From Chitinophaga silvisoli (GTDB taxonomy: Bacteria; Bacteroidota; Bacteroidia; Chitinophagales; Chitinophagaceae), in the NCBI RefSeq assembly GCF_003412465.1, contig NZ_QTJV01000009.1, forward strand, positions 62,001-126,000: a DNA stretch of 64,000 bases. The letters are read 5' to 3'. This document shows, in pieces, positions 61,423 to 64,000 of this stretch (the stretch's first letter is position 1; the number at the start of each line of letters is the position of its first letter). A program made the translations under genes and the position numbers. Under the pieces are notes generated by a model. That model did not search any database and was not told the DNA's origin. It saw nothing but the letters and a program-made list of their open reading frames with translations.

Positions 61423-62622
61423 ATGAAGAAGAACTATCCATTCATTATAGCTGCTATACTCATGTTGAGTGCATGTGGCGGAAATAAATCTGATAAAGCA
61501 GCGGAGACCGGCGAAGCCCAAAAACCGGAGATGGAGAACACAGTAGCCGTGTCACAGGCCCAATACCAGGCAATCGGTATTCAACTGGGTGCTGCTGAAA
61601 TGAAGCCTGTGAGTGGCTTACTAAAGGTAACAGGGTATATAGACGTGCCTCCACAGAACCTGCAGAGCATCACCACGCAAATGGGCGGTATCATTGTATC
61701 TACTCCCTTGTTGCAGGGAAGCAGTGTCACCAAAGGTCAGGTGATAGCTACGCTGGAAAACCAGGATTATGTTCAGTTGCAACAGGATTACCTGGAGAGC
61801 AGGAGTCAGCTCGAACTGAATGAAGCGGAATATGAAAGGCAGCAAACGCTCGCCAGTGAGCAGGTGAATTCCCGCAAGACGCTGCAGCAGGCAAAGAATC
61901 AATACCAGGTGGCACAGGCCAGGGAAAGTGCCCTACGTCAGCGCCTGCAGCTGATCAACATCAATGCAGCTTCGCTGACGGCAGGTAATATCCGGAGCAG
62001 GATAAATATCTATTCACCTATCAGCGGTTATGTAACGAAGGTAAATGTGAATAGTGGCAAGTTCGTGAATCCGAATGATGTGATGTTCGAGATTGTGAAC
62101 GGGGCGGAGCTGCATGTGGAACTGAATGTATTTGAGAAAGATGCCGCCCTGCTGAAAGCGGGGCAGCAGGTAAGGTTCACACTGTCAGGCGATAATACGG
62201 AAAGGAAAGCGGTGATTCAGCTGATAGGTCGTGAGATCAAGCCGGATAAAACCATTACGGTGCATGCTATTGCAACAGCTGGCAGCAATGCATTTGTACC
62301 GGGGACTTACCTGACAGCACAGATTGAAATCGGGCAGAAGCAGGCCTTGACCCTGCCTGAAAAGGCGGTGGTGGAATACAGTGGAAAGAAGTACATTTTT
62401 GTGGCGGCAGGGGGAGCGGACAATGGAGATAAGGGGAAAATAATGACTGAACAGCCGGACAGTGCTACCTATTATTTTGAGATGCAGGAGGTGACGACAG
62501 GTGAGGCAGATTCAGGGTATGTACAGGTAGAGTTGCCAGCCAATAAAGATGTGAATGGGCGGATTGTGCTGAATGGGACTTATGACCTGTTGTCGAAGTT
62601 GAAGAATAGTGAGGAGGAGTAA
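61423..62622 (+). CDS. Periplasmic adaptor (membrane fusion lipoprotein) of the metal RND pump
   Basis: A 399-residue lipoprotein (MKKNYPFIIAAILMLSAC, lipid Cys at residue 18). The HlyD/CusB order is intact: a lipoyl-like half (VTGYIDVPPQNLQSITTQMG), a helical hairpin (about 115-180, DYLESRSQLELNEAEYERQ, NSRKTLQQAKNQYQVAQA), the second lipoyl half (RINIYSPISGYVTKVNVNSG) and a beta-barrel (LHVELNVFEKDAALLKAGQQ). It links the RND permease to the channel. Short His/Met metal motifs, as found in true CusB, are not evident, so a divalent metal pump (CzcB-like) is a little more likely. Confidence 0.92.
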   Translation: MKKNYPFIIAAILMLSACGGNKSDKAAETGEAQKPEMENTVAVSQAQYQAIGIQLGAAEMKPVSGLLKVTGYIDVPPQNLQSITTQMGGIIVSTPLLQGSSVTKGQVIATLENQDYVQLQQDYLESRSQLELNEAEYERQQTLASEQVNSRKTLQQAKNQYQVAQARESALRQRLQLININAASLTAGNIRSRINIYSPISGYVTKVNVNSGKFVNPNDVMFEIVNGAELHVELNVFEKDAALLKAGQQVRFTLSGDNTERKAVIQLIGREIKPDKTITVHAIATAGSNAFVPGTYLTAQIEIGQKQALTLPEKAVVEYSGKKYIFVAAGGADNGDKGKIMTEQPDSATYYFEMQEVTTGEADSGYVQVELPANKDVNGRIVLNGTYDLLSKLKNSEEE

Positions 62623-62736
62623 AAACAGCGTGCAAACATGGTTTCTCCTAACGGGGTTTATCAATACCTGTTTATTACCTGTATCTTGTTTGAGCCAATC
62701 CAGAATTACCAAACAGCATGACCACAATCAGCCGCC

Positions 62737-62794
62737 ATTTAAATTTTCTGAACCATCTTCGGACGTTGCCATTCTGGCAAATGAAAATTTAAAT
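62737..62794 (+). promoter_or_regulatory. Inverted repeat in the symporter leader
   Basis: A perfect 12-bp inverted repeat ATTTAAATTTTC (62737-62748) / GAAAATTTAAAT (62783-62794) encloses a smaller hairpin TTGCC-ATTCT-GGCAA. It ends 11 bp before the symporter ATG. It could be an operator or an mRNA structure that controls translation. Confidence 0.5.
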
Positions 62795-62805
62795 ATCAAA
62801 CAGCT

Positions 62806-64000
62806 ATGTTACAATTTGACTGGATTATAGTGCTCCTGTACTTTATACTGGTATCGCTGTACGGTTATTGGATTTATCAACGCAAGAAAAAGGCGGAGGC
62901 CAGCTCTGCCGACTTTTTCCTGGCGGAGGGTTCATTGACCTGGTGGGCGATCGGTGCTTCTCTCATCGCTTCCAATATCTCTGCCGAGCAGATGACCGGC
63001 ATGAGTGGTTCTGGCTTTCAACTGGGCTTAGCCATTTCGTCCTATGAATGGATGGCGGCGTTAACCCTCATCATCGTGGCGGTATTCTTTATGCCGGTAT
63101 ACCTGAAGAACAAGATCTTTACGATGCCGCAATACCTGAACCAGCGATATAACGGCAAAGTGGCCATTATCATGGCAGTGTTCTGGCTGCTGTTATATAT
63201 AGTCGTGAACCTTTTATCCATACTGTACCTGGGCGCAGTAGCTATTGCCGGCATTACAGGCTGGAATTTTACCCTCTGTGTTTTCCTGCTGGCCATATTT
63301 TCGGTATTCATTGCGCTGGGAGGTATGAAGGTAGTCGGGTATACTTCGGCCATACAGGTATTTTTCCTGGTGTTGAGTGGCTTTATTGCCCTCTATATCT
63401 CGCTGAATATGATCGGCAATGGCAGTGGTATGGTAAAAGGCTTTACCATCCTGCATGCAGAGGCAAAGGACCACTTCCATATGATCTTTGATAAGAAAAG
63501 TCCTTTTTACGCCGACCTGCCGGGTATCAGCGTTTTAATCGGCGGCATGTGGATCGCCAACCTGAACTACTGGGGCTGTAACCAGTATATTACACAACGT
63601 GCGCTGGGTGCCAGTCTGCCGGTGGCCAGAAAAGGACTCCTGTTCGCAGCGTTTTTGAAAATGCTGATGCCTGTTATCATCGTTGTTCCCGGTATAGCTA
63701 TATATTACCTGTACCAGCACAATATGATAGACAATTCACTGATCAACATTACCAAAAACGGACAGTTGATCGCCGACAGTAACAAAGCCTATCCAGCCCT
63801 GCTGAAACTGTTGCCGGCAGGTGTGAAAGGCGTAACGGTAGCTGCCTTTGCGGCTACGGTGATCGCTTCGCTCGCGGCCAAGGTGAATAGTATCAGCACC
63901 ATTTTCACACTGGATATTTATAAAAAAGTATACAATGCTGAAGCCAGCGAACAAAAACTGGTGAATATCGGTAAAGTAGCTATCATCGTGTCTACCATCA
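62806..64000 (+). CDS. SGLT-type sodium/solute symporter (3' end outside window)
   Basis: An open frame from the ATG at 62806 to the window edge gives 398 residues of a sodium:solute symporter (SSS family). It begins MLQFDWIIVLLYFILVS and shows GYWIYQRKKKAEASSADFFL, EGSLTWWAIGASLIASNISA, EQMTGMSGSGFQLG, QYLNQRYNGKVAIIMAVFW, IGGMWIANLNYWGCNQYITQ and ATVIASLAAKVNSISTIFTL, all typical of vSGLT-like sugar transporters. About ten membrane segments are visible. It probably imports a sugar or sugar acid with sodium. The gene after it, which could reveal the substrate, is outside the window. Confidence 0.92.
   Translation, partial: MLQFDWIIVLLYFILVSLYGYWIYQRKKKAEASSADFFLAEGSLTWWAIGASLIASNISAEQMTGMSGSGFQLGLAISSYEWMAALTLIIVAVFFMPVYLKNKIFTMPQYLNQRYNGKVAIIMAVFWLLLYIVVNLLSILYLGAVAIAGITGWNFTLCVFLLAIFSVFIALGGMKVVGYTSAIQVFFLVLSGFIALYISLNMIGNGSGMVKGFTILHAEAKDHFHMIFDKKSPFYADLPGISVLIGGMWIANLNYWGCNQYITQRALGASLPVARKGLLFAAFLKMLMPVIIVVPGIAIYYLYQHNMIDNSLINITKNGQLIADSNKAYPALLKLLPAGVKGVTVAAFAATVIASLAAKVNSISTIFTLDIYKKVYNAEASEQKLVNIGKVAIIVSTI

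Noticed and set aside
62609..62830. A 73-codon frame between the adaptor and symporter genes
   Set aside because: It overlaps both neighbours, contains the inverted repeat of the symporter leader, and has no recognisable features apart from a weak hydrophobic start.

Overview
The window reads as a chromosome segment of a Chitinophaga-like member of the Bacteroidota. The signs are a SusC/SusD pair, very large secreted Rhs-like proteins with DUF5977 repeats, many Spy-I/Spy-II exported proteins, Bacteroidota promoters of the TTTG/TAnnTTTG type, an RND pump fused to its outer-membrane channel, and A-rich leaders instead of strong Shine-Dalgarno sites. The genus is an inference; no rRNA or marker gene in the window proves it.

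Layout. 1-7.5 kb (minus): the 5' part of a giant secreted Rhs/PA14/DUF5977 protein and its small exported partner. 7.5-10.2 kb: a decayed stretch with two small exported proteins, gene fragments and an AraC-type regulator pseudogene. 10.2-15 kb: a SusC/SusD nutrient-uptake pair. 15.1-16.8 kb: an operon of an ArsR-type repressor, an AHSA1-VOC fusion and DoxX, behind a promoter with clear operators. 16.8-20.3 kb: a leucine-rich-repeat protein and a large beta-helix-like protein. 20.3-22.9 kb: a lipoprotein hydrolase, then a leader peptide plus terminator/antiterminator in front of an RNA ligase. 23-31.6 kb: household and envelope genes (Ppx/GppA, esterase, alcohol dehydrogenase, YdeI-like, lipid A-type acyltransferase, desaturase, VWA protein). 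31.8-35.6 kb: katG, aldo/keto reductase, HxlR regulator. 35.7-44 kb: a GH43 multidomain enzyme, WG-like protein, S41 peptidase, SUKH-like and VOC proteins. 44.3 kb: tRNA-Lys. 44.5-49.5 kb: a frameshifted hydrolase, M20 peptidase, a hypothetical pair, a SnoaL-like protein and an AraC regulator. 49.7-52.8 kb: an arsenic operon (arsR, arsM, acr3, arsC). 52.9-55.8 kb: a thioredoxin / ApbE / DUF4266 / DUF3570 operon. 55.9-62.6 kb: a Nudix hydrolase and a heavy-metal RND efflux set. 62.8 kb to the end: a sodium/solute symporter that runs off the window.

Three things stand out. First, a textbook attenuator (29-residue leader peptide, two mutually exclusive hairpins) precedes an RNA ligase gene, so ligase expression may respond to ribosome stalling and perhaps to tRNA damage. 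Second, a family of about 108-bp elements with near-perfect 19-23 bp terminal inverted repeats occurs in four full copies, every one exactly between the 3' ends of convergent genes, one of them in opposite orientation. Third, the thioredoxin/ApbE/DUF4266/DUF3570 operon looks like an exported flavin/thiol redox system of unknown job. Smaller points are two genes whose last codons plus stop are duplicated in tandem just downstream, an AHSA1-VOC fusion, and several gene remnants that a plain ORF search misses.
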